A stretch of DNA of 64,000 nucleotides, taken from contig JAIXMR010000001.1 of the NCBI GenBank assembly GCA_025677835.1, forward strand, positions 248,001 to 312,000, in the 5' to 3' direction. Below the pieces are notes generated by a model. That model was not told the DNA's origin and made no database searches. It worked only from the letters and a program-made list of their open reading frames with translations. The position numbers and the translations under genes were made by a program. Source of the DNA: Sporodiniella umbellata (taxonomy: Eukaryota; Mucoromycota; Mucoromycetes; Mucorales; Rhizopodaceae). Position 1 is the first letter of the stretch; each line of letters begins with the position of its first letter. This document shows positions 33,234-44,673 of this stretch, in pieces.

Positions 33234-34828
33234 TGAGCAATAACTAAAATTTGTAAAAGCAAAAGAAGAATAAAAAAGTATTAAAAAAGAAAAATATTAA
33301 ATAAATAATCCCAATTTGCTACATTTAGACATTTAAATTGAGGACAGAAAATGAGGAAAGTTCTGTTTCTCATTACTTATTTTCCATTTCTGTTATTTTT
33401 TCAAAAATAAAATAAAATAAAATAATAATAATATAACAATAATAATCAGACTGTGTTAACTCAGAAAATTATTGTTACTGATTGGCAGGAAATGCTTGTC
33501 GTGTTACTCTAAAACAAAAAACCAGCACAAACTATTTTACTGGCCGTTTTTCTTGGAACCTTTATACGGCGTTTCTAATTTGATCCTTAGGTCATATCTA
33601 ATTAATACAATAGTAAATGGCGGTTTTCGTTTTTTTTTCTTTGCCAGCTGTTTGTTATGGGTAAGTTTACCTCTAAAATAAGCTTTAAACATTTACCGAA
33701 CGTTGTACAAGCAACAAGGTATGATGAGAGAAGGTTATTGTAAACCTGATTCTTGTCTTTTAGCTACAGACCCTCTTTGGCTTTGTTTTTCCAGCTATGG
33801 ATCAAAACCACTCAGTAGTGCCAAGTTTAAGCGGGCAATTGGAAAAATGGATGTACTCGTACCTTCTCTCTACCGCTTGGTACTGGACGTACAAGTTAGG
33901 TTGCTGTCTATTGGCATATAACATTCATCTAATCCAACAAAAATTTATGTTCTGTTGTTCAGTCGGATTATGGCCAATCTCGCAAAATCTAGTAAACTTT
34001 ATTTAATTTGATTACTTATCATTGCATTCGTCTTTTGCTTAAAAATTAACCTTTCGCTTTTTTGTTATGATAGCTCATCAAAAAAAAAACCTACTGGTAG
34101 TTCCTTTGTTGCGATAATTAAGAGCACTACAAGGACAAGTTTACTATAAAGCAGTGTTTAGTGCGTTTGGTGTGTTTTGAGCTATTAAATAAACGTATAA
34201 CAAAGGAGCGCTCAATACACTTAAAAAAGCTGAAAGTACATCCCCTTCTGCATAAGCCAATAAAACATCATAGTGTACTCATTTTTATCAATTATCAAAT
34301 ACTGTTCTCCAAATTATGAAATAAGGAGTTTGTTTTATGCTTTTTTTATTTACAAAATTTATTGTATGTTTTGTATTTTATAGCTGACGATGTCTTGCTA
34401 ATAAAACCAATAACTGGTCAATATTTCGCTTTCTTTTTATACTAAAAATAGTGAGTGAATAGCATGGAAGCACATTGTAGCTTGCTGTTTTTATTCGAGT
34501 ACTAAGCTAGTGCACTTTAATTTGATTTAAAGAAAGAACAAAAGGATTATTGATCAGAGCTGATCTAATTTGAATGCAATAAAACACATTGGTTAGCTAA
34601 TTAGTATAAACTAGACAACATGGATTGAAATTTGTTTCAAATACTGACAAAAATTTTTTATTCTCTTGTCTTATTTTGAGAAGCGATTAAAGATCAATGA
34701 TGTCTCCTCACTTAGATTTTTATTTCTATATCAGGAAGTTCAAACTTTTCCTATTCACTAAGTAGCCCTTGATATATACATATGTGTATTTTTCATTTAT
34801 TTTTACAAGGAGCTATTTATTATTATTA
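33234..34828. other. 1.6-kb stretch without a supported gene
   Basis: Contains a T/A-rich part with AATAA repeats (about 33410-33445) and several short plus-strand open stretches around 33470-34005, e.g. one starting MDQNHSVVPSLSGQLEKW at 33797 with a hydrophobic centre. None has a clear splice model, homology or family. A small membrane-protein gene cannot be excluded. Confidence 0.4.
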
Positions 34829-36951
34829 TTACTCATCTGTGTATACTTTAGGTGAAAGTACAAGAAAAACAAATCCCTCGCTTTCTAATGCATGTCTTAA
34901 ATTAAATAAATCGCTTTGTTCAGTAGATTTGTGTAGCCCATTCCAGACACCTACTACTGCCCCTCCACTGCCAGGAAACTTAGCTACACATTGATGTTGC
35001 TGGGCAAGTTCAATCATTCTTAGGTTGCGTTTTCCAACTACTTGGTCCCCATAGATTTTTTTGCGCAAGTCAAAGTTAAAAGACATAAGCTGAGCGAAAG
35101 CAGCATGGTCTTTGGACTCCAGTGCATCGCGAGCTTTGTCTGTAAAGGAAGCAAACCCCTTCATAGCATCGACAATCTTTTTATTGTTATTGTTCACGTT
35201 AGTACTCCTTAAGTTTTTCCTTTTGTTTTTTATAAAAAAGACCCACCTCTTTATCACCTTTAAAAAACCGTTGCTTGACAGTGCTATGTACTTTTCCTGA
35301 GTCTTCAGGGTCCGCTATATAAGCAAGCCAAAGCGGGGGTAATAGGGAAACATCAAGTCTTTGATAGAGTCCGTACCCCTTACTATTCATTTGCTCCTGA
35401 TTAAAGTCCATATAAACCAATCCTCCAAAAGACTACGTTCGTTTATAAGCTTGTATTTTAAAATACGTATCTTAGTTTACCTGAATCACTCTGTCTTGTA
35501 ATCCTGCTGCAATCCCGAGTTCTTCCTGCTCCACTTTTAGTATCAGACTGGCCTGGACTTCGAGTGGGATATTTTTTACGCTATAAAAGACACATAAAGC
35601 TTTCCAGAGAGCAGTAATGATAGCAGAAGAGCCTGCTAGACCTACTTGGCGAGGAATGTTGGTATCAAACATCATTTTAAAGCCTTGTTGTGTCTGAATC
35701 GGTATATTCTGTGCTTGACAATACCGATAAAAGACTTTACAACAAGCCTGTAACAATTTATCTCCTGTCTCGTAGCCATCAATCTCAGAAACGCTGGCCA
35801 AACAGTTCATAGAATTAAAATAGTGTGGATCTGATACTGAATTAGGAAGGATCGTAATTGCTTCACCTTCTTGGCCTGGGATTAATGTTGCCTCGGCCCA
35901 AAAATTAGAAATCAGTAAAGACATAGTTTTTCCTTTTTTTAAAAAAAAAGAAAATAGATTCCTTCAATTTACAAATTTTATGTCTTTTTTTTTTTTTTTT
36001 TAAGAAAAACAAAAATCTTACCAAAGAATCCATCGCTGGGATTGCCCATCAAACCTACACGAGCATAAGCCCTTTGATGAATAGGCTCTGTTTTGTTTGT
36101 ATGTTTTGTTTGCTTATGAGATAAGCAGTCTTCCCACTGATTTAGATAACTAGAGATGCTTAGTTGAGGATACGCATAACCCATCAGATTCCCAATAGCC
36201 GATAAAGAAATCCAGGTGTGTTGTTTCTCTACAAAGGATTCTAGACTCTGATGACTGTCTTTTATTTTGAGCTCATCTAAAGACTGTATGGCTTCTAGAG
36301 TTAAACCAAAAGCAATTGGTACCTGACCTGCTTTCAAAATAAAGTTGCCGTTTTCAAATAAAACACGTTTTGTTTGTGCTTCATCCCATATTAAATGAGG
36401 AAAAAGAATAACAGCATCTTCTTGAAGTTTTTTGACACGATGAATAAACGCTAGATCACTCAGGATACCGTTGCTATATAGTGTTGTTAACAATGTGTAT
36501 ATATAAATACAGCTGCCATACCTTAGACCTTTGTTGAGAATGTTCTCGCGAGGAAACTGAATAGTATTGGCCCAACGCTCATAATGTTTAAAACTTTTTT
36601 TTTTTTTAGAAAAGTTAAAAAATCATATAAAAAAAGACTTCTATACGCTATCTAAATTATATATTTACTTGTACGCGTTTGTAACAAGCCATGTTTGAGA
36701 AAAATCCTCTTTAAACTCTTTATAAAGCCAACTCAGTACAGGTTTTCCAGAAATAGGTAACAATCCTTTAGGAACACCGCGAAGCTTCAGGTATTTTGGC
36801 TCATATAGTTTCTAAATTAGAGAGGGCGTGTAAATACTATAGTAACAGTGACAAAAAAAAAAGGGGGGGAAGTAGATCGATTTACATTAATATCAATCTC
36901 GAGTTGTGAAGCTTCAAGAGATGATGCTAGAACAATAAGTGTCTTTTTCAT
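34829..36951 (-). CDS. Nucleotidyltransferase-like / glucuronokinase (GHMP kinase) fusion
   Basis: Seven exons: 36951-36886, 36811-36669, 36593-36522, 36473-36022, 35932-35481, 35432-35247, 35176-34829 (572 residues). Residues 231-572 match plant glucuronokinase: ARVGLMGNPSD, GKTMSLLISNFWAEATL, GHMP motif PRQVGLAGSS (338-347), KVEQEELGIAAGLQDRVIQ, GGLVYMDFNQEQM, SLLPPLWLAYIADPEDSGKV and FPGSGGAVVG. This kinase makes glucuronate-1-phosphate for UDP-glucuronate. Residues 1-~225 resemble a sugar nucleotidyltransferase (GVPKGLLPISGKPVLSW, WLVTNAYNFKHYERWA, later SAIGNLMGYA) but it is short and lacks the usual GxGTRL loop (LASSLEASQLE instead), so it may be inactive or regulatory. The last intron has a perfect TACTAAC branch. 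Confidence 0.88.
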
Positions 36952-37087
36952 CTCAAAAATGAAAGCGAGAGAAAAAAGAAGGAAAAAAGAGTAGAAATTT
37001 CCACTTTTCTCACCCGGAAAGAAATGGCGGAATAAAGCATGGATAAGGTAGGACAAATGATAGAATATTTTATGTGTTTTTTTTTTA

Positions 37088-37759
37088 TTATAGTTTTTCT
37101 TTTAACAGTGAATCTTTTCTATTATTCCATCTTACCACTTCTTCATAAATAGCCCAAGAGATAGCAGAATTCAGGGGTTTTCTTATCAATCTTACACTGA
37201 TACCGTCAAAGAATCCTATCAGGCCTTCTTCCTATCAATGTTGTGTTTGTATGAGTATTTTTTTTACTGCACGCGTGTACGTGTATGTTTTTCATACCAT
37301 ATACACTTTTTTGAAAGATTGCAAGAGATTTTTATATATTGCCGGTTTAAGCTGCATCCGTGTCTTTAACATGTCAAAAGGCTGTGTGATACATGTTGCA
37401 GCCATACCAGCAGCTACCCCAGATCCCAAGTTGATCAACACATTCGCTACCGGGGTTTGACGACTTGTTGTGTAATCTGAAAAACGAGACATGAGCCTAC
37501 ACTTTCTTTTCAAACCTGATATGTGTCTCACCTTTTGCCCATGTTTTAATGCCTTCATAAAAGAAGAGGTAAATGCCAGCGAACGGAGCGTCCCGTATAA
37601 AAGTTGCACCATAACCAGCAAACAAGCCTAAGTGCGTAAACAAAAGTTTTAGTATCTGTTACCTGAAAGCCGTGATTCATACCTTTTACACCATCTGTTT
37701 TGATAATGGAACGAAATGCTTGAGTTAAACTTGTATAATTATAAAAGTTGCTCTATTTG

Positions 37760-37799
<40 letters not shown>

Positions 37800-38419
37800 A
37801 AAACCTGTTCTTTGAAGGGGAATGTGTTTTGGTATTTACTTCGTATCGCACTTTGACTACTGTGATTGGCATCATTATGTAGCCCACAGTACCTCTTGCT
37901 GTTGAGCCTGAGATTAGGCTTTCCCAGCGTTGTGTATTTTTTTCTTGAATGTTGAATATAGGTTTCCATATAGCCCTAGTGTTTGATACAATCTGTCGTA
38001 CTTCAGACAGGGCAAAAAAATAGAGCGCAGAGCCAGGGACGTTTCTGTCCCAAGAAGTTATATAAGGCATTCCAGCTCAATTGGTCTATATATACCTCAT
38101 GATGGTAGGCACAGTACCTCTCCAAAGCCCACTATACCCATTGTGTTGTACGATATCTTTTATAGTAGAGTAGATGTTACTACAGGTTGGAGACAGTTAG
38201 AATATATAAGCCATCAAACGTTTCAATATACCTTTTGAAAGGAGCTACGATAAGACCCTTGTTCTTGGCCTCTCGAATAAATGCAAGGTGATCCTGCCGT
38301 TGTTGTTGTAGCCGGGTTTTTATCAAGTCGAGCGGCTGTAGAGCCACACAGGCCACCATGCCTGATAGAGCCCCTCCAGTTAAATGCAATATGGGATTTT
38401 GTCTTTTTTCCTTGCTCAT
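37088..38419 (-). CDS. HEM25: Mitochondrial carrier, SLC25A38/Hem25 type (glycine transporter)
   Basis: Seven exons: 38419-38232, 38179-38096, 38044-37840, 37752-37683, 37627-37532, 37476-37298, 37231-37088 (321 residues). Three carrier repeats, each with the P-x-D/E-x-x-K/R signature: QPLDLIKTRLQ, MPITVVKVRYE and QPFDMLKTRMQ. Contact positions NVPGSALYF and RDAPFAGIYLFFYEG fit SLC25A38, which brings glycine into mitochondria for the first step of haem synthesis. The second repeat's signature (MPITVVKVR) is degenerate, as in that family. Intron 3 holds a 34-T run ending only 7 nt before the AG. Confidence 0.88.
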
Positions 38420-38512
38420 TTACACAGACAATAATAAAAAATATGTAAGAGATAAAGCCATATCTGTCAAGTAAACAGGAAACCAAAAAAAAATACGAAA
38501 AATTTCCACGCC

Positions 38513-38544
<32 letters not shown>

Positions 38545-38744
38545 CATGCGCAGCCTTTCATGACGTCTTTTTTTTTGAGTCATCAAGGAGAAAAAAAGTT
38601 CCTCATTCTAGTTTGAAAGTCAGTGTGGTATCTGCATTTTATTTTATTTTGCTTTTTTCTTTTTTTCTCCTTATTTTCTTCTTTAAAACAAAGCCAAAAA
38701 AAAAAAGAAAAAAAAACAGTTATATATAAAGAGAAAGAGAGAAA

Positions 38745-40476
38745 ATGAGTCTGAAAGACAGTAAACTTCCTCGAACAACCGACTTTCAATCACAATATCA
38801 GTCTATTGGGCCTGCAGACTTAGAAGAGGATGTAAATATACATTTGGTAGTAGCAAACTACAAGCCCTAACAAAGTCTATAGACCGTTGCTTTCTTTAGA
38901 CGCAATAAAGGATTTGTTGTTTGGATAAGCGCAGCTTGTTTATTAATTTTAGGAGTGACTATTTGCGGAGCATTGGAGCATACTCAGGCAAAGAAAATAC
39001 CCGCCTATAACAACGGTTCACACAGTTTTTTGCCCACAGTCATATTGATTTCTTTGGATGGCACAGTCAATGATGATTTAGATCTACACGTTACTCCTAC
39101 GTTGAGCCAAATGGGTAAGCAAAATTGATAAATATACAACTGTATCTATCGAACTCATCTCGCGTTGTACCTCCTCCCTTTCCTTTTCTCCCCGAAAAAA
39201 AAAAAACACAGCCAAGAAAGGATCCAGGGCTCAGCATATGATACCCCCATTTCCTGTAAATAGGCAAAAATACAAAAAGAACCCCAACTAACCATTACTT
39301 GAACTGCTTTAGCCAATCACTTTCCCAAGTCATTGGTCCTTAGTCACTGGATTATATCCAGAGTCACACGGTGTGGTTGGCAATTACTTTTATGACCCCG
39401 TATTGAACGACAGCTTTGACGGTAAAAATCCAAAATATAGCACAGATGAAAAGTGGTGGGGTGGAGAGCCTGTAAGTTTTAAAGTTGGATACATGTAATA
39501 AGGTGTGTTGATGTTATTTTTTTTGGTACAAAGATTTGGATTACATCAGTAAAACAAAAAGTAAAATCTGGCGTTATTATGTGGCCAGGTTGCAGTACAA
39601 CTTTCCAAGGACAGAGGCCTACGTATTTAGTCCCCTTTAATAATTTTGTTACATTTGATGAAAAAGTGGACCAAGTATTTGATTGGCTGGATTTGCCCGT
39701 GGAGGATCGGCCACAATTCATTGGACTTTATGTGCCTCAGATTGATCAAGCCGGCCATCGCTATGGACCCTATGCAAACGAAGTAAAAGATAGGAGGAGA
39801 AAAAAGTAAGCATCTAACATCTTAGACAATCAAAGAGCTGAAGCGAGCCGATGCAAGCATTGGAAGAATGCTTGAGGGTATCAAACAAAGAAACTTGACC
39901 CATATTGTTAATACTGTGGTTGTAAGCGACCATGGCATGTCAGAGACCGACAAGGACCGCCTTATCTTTTATGACACTTACCTTACTCAGGAAGAGTCAA
40001 GTTTGATTTGGAAACTAGAGGACTCCCCTATTCTGGGCATTCGTGTACGTCCGGAGATAGAGGATCAAGAGGCAGCCATCGAGACATTGTACCAAGCCTT
40101 CAAGAGGATCCAAGCCCACCATCCTCAATTTGATGTCTACAAAAGACAAGACGTCCCTCTTCGATTCCATTTCTCTCATCACCACAGAATACCGCCCTTA
40201 ATAGTCCTACCTGAGCCTGGCTGGAACCTTGTCACACATCAGGAATACGATCCAACACAAGGAGAACAATTCATTCCGCGCGGTACACACGGCTACGATA
40301 ATCGCTCTCCACAATCCAGAGCCATCTTTGTCGCTCAAGGTCCCGATTTTCCCTCCAACAGGACCATCAAACCCTTCTGGAATGTTGAGCTCTTTAACAT
40401 CTTGGCTCGTATACTGCATCTCAACCCTACGATAAACAACGGTACCTTAAATGGTCATTTACACCTTTCTGACTAA
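38745..40476 (+). CDS. Ectonucleotide pyrophosphatase/phosphodiesterase (NPP type), type II membrane protein
   Basis: Six exons: 38745-38831, 38883-39114, 39212-39255, 39313-39471, 39534-39782, 39826-40476 (473 residues). A cytosolic tail of ~38 residues precedes one membrane helix (VVWISAACLLILGVTICGAL). Catalytic pieces: VILISLDGT (metal Asp), MIPPFPPITFPSHWSLVTGL (nucleophile Thr in ITFPSHW) and YPESHGVVGN, then YVPQIDQAGHRYGP, VVVSDHGMSE and GTHGYDN. This matches yeast NPP1/NPP2, which hydrolyse extracellular nucleotide phosphodiesters. The 5' acceptor (38882) follows a CCCTAAC branch and was set by frame. NxT/S sequons are present. Divergent from the carrier gene by 325 bp. Confidence 0.93.
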
Positions 40477-40704
40477 AACACACACATACGCACCAACACA
40501 CACATACACACACACACCAACACACAAAAACATTTCTGAGAAATGAGGGATTTTTTTCAGCAAACCGTTATTTATTTATTTCTTTTGTTGTAATGAATAC
40601 AACACGATGTATTGTTAATGTGGCTATAACTTGGAAATTAGTCTTTTTTGGTCCACATATGGAAGGTATTTCACGATTTGAAGCGCTAAAAATAAAGGTT
40701 TTTG

Positions 40705-41976
40705 TTAAAAAAAAAAAAAAAAAAAGTCTAAGAATTTGTTACAAGCATCCTCAATGTTTTCCAGGGGAAACATATGTCCACCTTTTGCATACACCAGCTT
40801 ATTTTGTGGATTAGACTTGATGGATGTCAACACACCCGGTTCATCTATTCTAAGGTATAGTTAATATACATGTATACGTGCATGCTTTGTCTTAATGTTA
40901 CACAAAAGAATGACGACCAAAGATACAGAGTGTTGGTACAGAGTTTTTTTGAAAGATACGTTCAGCAATAACACACTCTAGAGAAGAATGCATAACGATT
41001 CTCTGATTAAAAAAAAAAAAAAAAAAAAAGGTCAATTCAATGCACCCTCAGGACAGTCTACTCACATTTTCGTGATCTTTGGAGCATTTCAATCGAACAG
41101 TTCCTTCTTCAGTTTCATACGCGCAATACATCTATTGCAATATGAGATTTACGTGCGTATCGTATTTTGATGATGAGATTACAAACCGAATAAAGCTCAA
41201 CAGCCTTAGGATCAAAAGAACTCCAAAAAGGGTTTTTCTCGATTGATTTCTTGAAAGATTGTCTAAAGATGAAAAAAAGATAGAGTTGAGCAAAGACTAT
41301 AGATTTTATGTATCGATGTACCTATCAGGCCAAGTATCTTTTCGATAGAAAGAGATGTACATAGTGTCTTTCAATCTTTTCACAAGGGGCAAAGGCTCTA
41401 TGCACATTCCAACATCCATGAGTATAAGCCCATCAAACGTATTAGAAAACACTTTTTCACATAATACTCTAGTTTTTGTGGTAAGAATTTAAACCTATAG
41501 ATAGTGTGCTACTTACATACAGCTAGCTCCCCAGCTATGACCAATGCCAATGACTGTTCCTTTTTTTTTCAACTTTAGGTATTCTACCAGCTGTCTTATG
41601 TCAGCTGCGTTATCTACCCAACGGTCTTTACAAAATTTTAGAGACTGATTGTGTTTAGATGTTTCCTAGTACAATTTTTGGATGCTCTTTGCTTATTCAA
41701 AATACTTGAATCTCCATGATATCTTGAATCCATGGTCAAGAAAGAGATACTTGTATTTTCGTACTCCTTGAGCTCTCGGAGCCTTTCCCCCAGCCTCACC
41801 AGCAGCGGACGGTAGGTTTCTTTCGAAAAACCAACCGCGTGTGCATTAACAAGAAACAGAAGTCTATCAGGGTTTTCAGCTGGGAAACCAAATTGTTCGA
41901 TGGCCAACTTTTCAGAACCAAAATCTTCTGTATATTGATTCACAGGAATAGTAAAAGTATTAAAATTCATCATCAC
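40705..41976 (-). CDS. Alpha/beta hydrolase 2 (Lpx1-like), paralogue of hydrolase 1
   Basis: Seven exons: 41976-41673, 41625-41517, 41468-41322, 41262-41187, 41131-41066, 41002-40902, 40849-40705 (315 residues). Core: NAHAVGFSKETYRPLL, LTMDSRYHGDS, nucleophile elbow GIGHSWGAS, NTFDGLILMDVGM, KGGHMFPLENIED. Exons 2-6 (109, 147, 76, 66, 101 nt) have exactly the lengths of the paralogue at 27710-29176, so one is a duplicate of the other with all intron positions kept. The protein ends in Leu-Asp-Phe6, coded by a 19-T run that supplies the stop (TTTAA) at its end. Three adjacent ATGs at the start. Substrate unknown. Confidence 0.85.
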
Positions 41977-42005
41977 TAAGAAACAAAGGGTCTTTTTCTA
42001 TTCAT

Positions 42006-42038
<33 letters not shown>

Positions 42039-42729
42039 AAAAAGGTCACAGCTAAACACCGGTTCAGAACACTTAAAAAAAGTTAAAAAAGTCAAACTTT
42101 ATGTCCTTTTTTGCATTTTATAAGAGTTGATAGCAGAACAATCCCAGTCAGATCAAACCGTTTTGTGTCTCGCACAACTCACGGATAAACATTTGCTTGT
42201 ACACACACTTTGATGATCAAATGCACACCTTTGTCATTTCCAGTATACATCCAAACTGGAAAAAAAAAAAAAAAAAAAAAGAGTAAATGTATTTAAGCTT
42301 TTCCTGTTTTTTATACTTGCATCCTTTTTTGTTCTATAAAACAAAAGTCAAATACCTCAAATAAGGAGGTGTGTAGGCCAATGTGGCTTGATTTATTTAT
42401 AAACAAAATGTATGCAAATAAAAGTGGAGTTTTTATTTAGTAAAATGAAATAATTATAGATTCATTCAGAAGTTTTGAACAGGCAAGTAAAGACAAAGTT
42501 GGGAGAGAGAAGAAAAAAGAAAGGCACGGATGATAAAGCAATCTCTAAAGTAGTGTGTGTGTGTGTGTGTGTATGTGTGTTTGATACTCTTGCTTAAGGA
42601 GAGGAATTGTTTGTTACTTTATGTCTGGTTTTAAATAAATAGTAGAAAAATTGTAAATAATCATCTCTAAATTTAGTATCCTTTTTCTTATTTTTTTTTT
42701 TTTTCTTTTTTCCCTTTTACTATTATAGA
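41977..42729. other. Intergenic, divergent hydrolase 2 / SH3 gene
   Basis: 750 bp with a TA microsatellite (about 42009-42032), an A run near 42260-42280, a GT repeat near 42555-42580 and a T run before the SH3 gene ATG. No exon seen. Confidence 0.45.
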
Positions 42730-43783
42730 ATGGAGGTTGCAAACCACGTATTAGAATCTGTTTTAAGAGATTTATCATTTCTGAAAGACCACCAATTTTT
42801 GAATACACAGACGTACCAAGAGGTTATCAGCCTATTACCTACGCAAATCTCAGCTGTTGACCATTCGGCACTAAGGCCTCCTTTACCGATTCGTAAATCG
42901 AATTCGAGCTCAACACAATCTGTGGTGAATGGCGCTTCTCGAGAGATGACTTCGGCTTTGCCCAAGTTACCCGTTCGACGTACACAGGAATGGTCACCTC
43001 AACCCAAGCCTAGAACACCAGAGCCTGAAAAGATGAGCTCCCCTTCTCCTCCTGCTTATGTAGAGCAAACACCTACCTGTTTAGTTACAGCCGAAGCGCT
43101 TTACGATTATCGTGGCGAAGATCCTGCTACTGATTTATCATTTAAACAAGGAGATATCATTGAAGTAACTGAATACGGTAAATAGGAAATTCCCTTTTTT
43201 TTTTTGGTTGACTTCTAAAAATATTTTTCTATGTTTAGTCAATGATGACTGGTGGAAAGGTTCAATTCATGGCAAGGCTGGTATTTTCCCTCAAAATCAT
43301 GTCAAGAAATTACCGTAAGAAAAAAAAAAAAAAATCATTGTAAACCGTTTGACTTAAATACCTTGAAAATAAAAAGCCCTCCTATCAAAGCCAAACGACC
43401 TCCTCAACCACCTATCAAGCCTGACAATAATACCCCATCTTATGGTACTACTACTACTACTACTACCCAAATGCCATACATTTACCCACCACCACCTACA
43501 ACGCTCTATCAACCACCACCTATTACTCATACTTATACTCCTCCTCCTCTTCAAGCCTATCCGCCACCCGCGGGTACAGTAACTCAACCTGCTGCTGTGG
43601 CTCCTGCTGAAGAAGAAAGTAAGGTTTCTAATATTACTAAAAAGTTTGGTGGTCAAGTAGCTACTGCTGCTACTTGGGGTTTTGGCGCTACCTGTAAGTT
43701 ATTTTTCAGTAGTCTTGTTTCATCTTTTTTATTCATTTCTCTTTGTTTTAGTGGGAAGTCAAGCTGCCAGTGCCATCTTTTAA
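42730..43783 (+). CDS. SH3-domain protein, LSB1/PIN3-like
   Basis: Four exons: 42730-43177, 43239-43314, 43377-43693, 43752-43783 (290 residues). An N-terminal helix (ANHVLESVLRDLSFLKDHQF) precedes one SH3 domain (about residues 117-174: ALYDYRGEDPATDLSFKQGD, NDDWWKGSIHGKAGIFPQNHV), followed by a Pro-rich tail (KAKRPPQPPIKP, YPPPPTTLYQPPP). The same order is found in yeast Lsb1 and Lsb2/Pin3, which bind Las17/WASP at actin patches. Here the protein is longer, with a C-terminal piece SKVSNITKKFGGQVATAATW that may form an amphipathic helix. The last exon is only 32 nt. Confidence 0.85.
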
Positions 43784-43835
43784 AAAAAAAAAAAAAAAAA
43801 ATAGCACACAGACACCTATTCTTTTTCATACTCCG

Positions 43836-43868
<33 letters not shown>

Positions 43869-43943
43869 GTTATATGTAAAAAAATTCTCTTTTTTTTTTT
43901 TTTTTTTTTTTGTAATTGTAAGAATAAAGACGATCTAAAGATC

Positions 43944-44318
43944 ATGGCTATTCAAGTAACCACTGCCAGTAAACTATAGAAAAATCAAAAAAAAAAAAAG
44001 TGTGTTTTTGTTTTTTTATGATTAAATTGCCTTTTGTTAGAGGCTCAAGCCTATGACCGTTCTACACTTTTGGCATTAGCCGGTAGTCCTTTTGCCAAAG
44101 TTCCACCTGTCAAGATGGCGTTCATTCCTGGTGTGACCCGTACTCCCAACCAGAGCGATGTTGTCATGTCTTTTAGAAAAGAAAAGAATAGAAAGAAGGA
44201 AAAGGAAAACAAAAAGAAGACTTGTAAGAATTTTGAGAGAAAAAAAAAGACTTGATGCTAATGATTCCTGTTTTGATTAGTTAACCCTTTTGCTCTTCTT
44301 GGTGATGAAGATCAATAA
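43944..44318 (+). CDS. eIF4E-binding protein (4E-BP)-like
   Basis: Three exons: 43944-43968, 44041-44223, 44281-44318 (81 residues). Residues ~12-33 read YDRSTLLALAGSPFAKVPP and then IPGVT a few residues on: the eIF4E-binding motif Y-x4-L-phi (YDRSTLL) followed by SP, AK-PP and IPGVT, the same order and near-same spacing as animal 4E-BPs. The N-terminus is short, so the animal RAIP region is absent. A Lys/Glu-rich stretch follows and the protein ends NPFALLGDEDQ, where animal proteins have the TOS motif. Family knowledge: 4E-BPs block eIF4E-eIF4G binding under TOR control. The reading depends on a 25-nt first exon. Confidence 0.7.
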
Positions 44319-44373
44319 ATAACAACAGCAATAATAATACTAGCGACTGCTTTTCTTATTTTTGATTTATTGA

Positions 44374-44605
44374 TTAAGCTTGTTCTTCCTCCTCTGTATC
44401 AGGTGGATAACCATCGTCCACTATATAGGGAGAGGATTAAACGATGGTTACCGTTTTCTTTATTTTTACCTTTTCTTCGAAACAATGTAATTTCTTGCTG
44501 CTTAAAATAACGACGGTTTTCTTCGTCGATCAAGACCAAGTTAAGATAATATCTTGTTGAGAATTTCTTGTTGACGTCTATAAACACATACACATACATA
44601 ATTAT

Positions 44606-44673
<68 letters not shown>

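Noticed and set aside
42001..42032. TA repeat as a possible promoter or transposon target
   Set aside because: Simple (TA)n microsatellite with no inverted repeats or flanking duplication.
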